A stretch of DNA of 64,000 nt, taken from NCBI GenBank assembly GCA_002482645.1, contig DLGJ01000007.1, positions 151,038-215,037 on the forward strand, given 5' to 3'. This stretch comes from Hyphomicrobiaceae bacterium UBA7697. GTDB lineage: Bacteria; Pseudomonadota; Alphaproteobacteria; Rhizobiales; Methyloligellaceae. Positions 62,728-64,000 of this stretch are shown here, piece by piece. The number at the start of each line of letters is the position of its first letter. The first letter of the stretch is position 1. The notes beneath the pieces were generated by a model. The model searched no databases and had not been told where the DNA came from. It worked only from the letters and a program-made list of their open reading frames with translations. Both the position numbers and the translations under genes were made by a program.

Positions 62728-63981
62728 ATGAGCACCGCCAAATCAGATCTTCTCCACGAGCTTTCCAGCCGCGGCTACATCCACCAATGCACCGACGAGG
62801 CCGGACTCGATGCGCTCGCCCGCAACGAGATCGTCACCGGCTATATCGGCTTCGACTGCACCGCACCGAGCCTGCATGTGGGGCACCTCATCAGCATCAT
62901 GATGCTGCGGAAGCTGCAGCAGACCGGCCATCGCCCCATCGTGCTGATCGGCGGCGGCACGACCAAGGTCGGCGATCCGTCCGGCAAGGACGAAGCGCGC
63001 AAGCTCCTCGACGACCAAACGATCACGGCCAATATCGTTGGAATCCGCGAGACCTTCACGAAATTCCTGACCTTCGGCAAGAGCGAGCGCGACGCGATCC
63101 TCGCCAACAACGCCGAGTGGCTCGACCGGCTCAACTACATTTCGTTCCTGCGCGACTATGGCCGCCATTTCAGCGTCAACCGCATGCTGAGCCAGGATTC
63201 GGTGAAGCTCCGGCTGGAACGCGAGCAGAATCTGAGCTTCATCGAGTTCAACTACATGGTGCTCCAGGCCTACGATTTCGTGGAGCTTCACCGGCGGACC
63301 GGCTGCCGTCTGCAGATGGGCGGCTCCGACCAATGGGGCAACATCGTCACCGGCATCGAACTCGGCCGGCGCACGCTCGGCGTCGAGCTCTTCGGGCTGA
63401 CCACGCCCCTGCTCACGACGGCTTCCGGCGCCAAGATGGGCAAGACGGCCGCGGGCGCCGTTTGGCTCAACCCGGACATGCTGTCGCCTTACGACTACTG
63501 GCAATTCTGGCGGAACGCCGAAGACGCCGACGTGCCGCGCTTCCTGAAGCTCTTCACCGAAGTGCCGCTCGAGGAAATCGCCAAGCTCGGGGCGCTGGAA
63601 GGCGCCGAGCTCAACGAGGCGAAGAAGATCCTCGCGACAGAGGCCACCGCCCTCCTCCATGGCCGGGCGGCGGCGGAACAAGCCGCCGGGACGGCACGCG
63701 CCACGTTCGAACAGGGCCAACTCGCCTCGGAGCTCCCGACGATCGAGATCCCGCGCGCGGATCTCGAAAAGGGCTATGGCGTGTTGAACGCCGCCGTCCA
63801 AGCCGGATTCGTGAAGTCGACGGGCGAAGCCCGCCGCCAGATCAAGGGCGGCGGGATCAAGGTCAATGACGCGGCCGTCGGCGACGAACGTCAGGTGCTG
63901 ACGCCCGCCGACCTCACCGCCGAGGGCGTTATCAAGCTGTCGCTCGGCAAAAAGCGGCACGCGCTGATCCGGCCGGTCTAG
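62728..63981 (+). CDS. tyrS: Tyrosine--tRNA ligase
   Basis: 417 residues, class I synthetase: HIGH-type SLHVGHLISIMMLRKLQ near residue 50, QMGGSDQWGNIVTGIELG near residue 197, KMSKS-type AKMGKTAAGAVWLN near residue 233, and a C-terminal S4 RNA-binding domain (from about 350: GFVKSTGEARRQIKGGGIKV). Charges tRNA-Tyr. ATG at 62728. The stop is 19 bases before the window end. Confidence 0.97.
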   Translation: MSTAKSDLLHELSSRGYIHQCTDEAGLDALARNEIVTGYIGFDCTAPSLHVGHLISIMMLRKLQQTGHRPIVLIGGGTTKVGDPSGKDEARKLLDDQTITANIVGIRETFTKFLTFGKSERDAILANNAEWLDRLNYISFLRDYGRHFSVNRMLSQDSVKLRLEREQNLSFIEFNYMVLQAYDFVELHRRTGCRLQMGGSDQWGNIVTGIELGRRTLGVELFGLTTPLLTTASGAKMGKTAAGAVWLNPDMLSPYDYWQFWRNAEDADVPRFLKLFTEVPLEEIAKLGALEGAELNEAKKILATEATALLHGRAAAEQAAGTARATFEQGQLASELPTIEIPRADLEKGYGVLNAAVQAGFVKSTGEARRQIKGGGIKVNDAAVGDERQVLTPADLTAEGVIKLSLGKKRHALIRPV

Positions 63982-64000
63982 GTCGTGGACTCATAAGTTT

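Noticed and set aside
62619..63869. 416-codon frame overlapping tyrS in another frame
   Set aside because: tyrS is conserved from end to end; the other frame is an Arg/His-rich artefact.

Overview
The window reads as a chromosomal segment of a GC-rich methylotrophic alphaproteobacterium, most likely a Hyphomicrobiales (Rhizobiales) member of the Hyphomicrobium / Methyloceanibacter / Methyloligella type. Three things point there: a complete tetrahydromethanopterin (H4MPT)-linked formaldehyde oxidation module (fae, mtdB, mch, fhcABCD), a PhyR-NepR-EcfG general stress locus (an alphaproteobacterial hallmark), and rhizobial-style gene neighbourhoods (tolC-popZ-valS; a seven-gene suf operon with two cysteine desulfurases; xthA next to an exoR-like gene). 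The genus is inference. I see no prophage, insertion sequence, CRISPR array or obvious pseudogene. Both edges cut ordinary sequence; a dgt gene is truncated at the left edge.

Layout. 1-10.2 kb: dgt end, erpA, xthA, exoR-like Sel1 protein, ilvD, valS, a PopZ-like polar organiser and tolC. 10.5-12.0 kb: tRNA-Cys, a small membrane protein, tRNA-Asn, msrB. 12.0-16.0 kb: stress-signalling block with an HWE histidine kinase, DUF1328 protein, single-domain response regulator, DUF3309 protein, then divergent phyR and nepR-ecfG. 16.0-19.9 kb: AEC transporter, a coiled-coil protein and a fused pabB-pabC.

20.0-39.8 kb is the core: an almost uninterrupted C1-transfer island. fhcB-A-D-C lie on the minus strand, with a pterin carbinolamine dehydratase just upstream. 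Divergent from them are beta-RFAP synthase, mtdB, an ATP-grasp protein, mch, a RimK-like ATP-grasp ligase, a CitG-like protein and fae. Next come a HisA-like gene (minus) and an ASKHA-fold MfnF-like gene (plus), then a fatty-acid desaturase and a DUF1697 gene. A minus-strand operon closes the island: mfnB, folB-like, amino-acid kinase, DUF6513 (dihydropteroate synthase-like) and DUF447. Fae, MtdB, Mch and Fhc together convert formaldehyde to formate. The remaining genes are those expected to make H4MPT and methylofuran, several with no proven function.

39.8-50.0 kb: TPR protein, bifunctional NAD(P)HX repair enzyme, glnB-glnA with a good sigma-54 promoter candidate and a clear terminator, a small membrane protein, a thioredoxin-like protein and a phosphonate/phosphate ABC transporter (phnD-C-E-E). 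50.0-54.5 kb: parE (possibly with an AUC start), an isoprenylcysteine-methyltransferase-like protein and a DEAD-box helicase. 54.5-61.6 kb: the suf operon read right to left (sufS2-B-C-D-S-T-A), with an Irr-box-like palindrome upstream. 61.9-64.0 kb: an alpha/beta hydrolase and tyrS.
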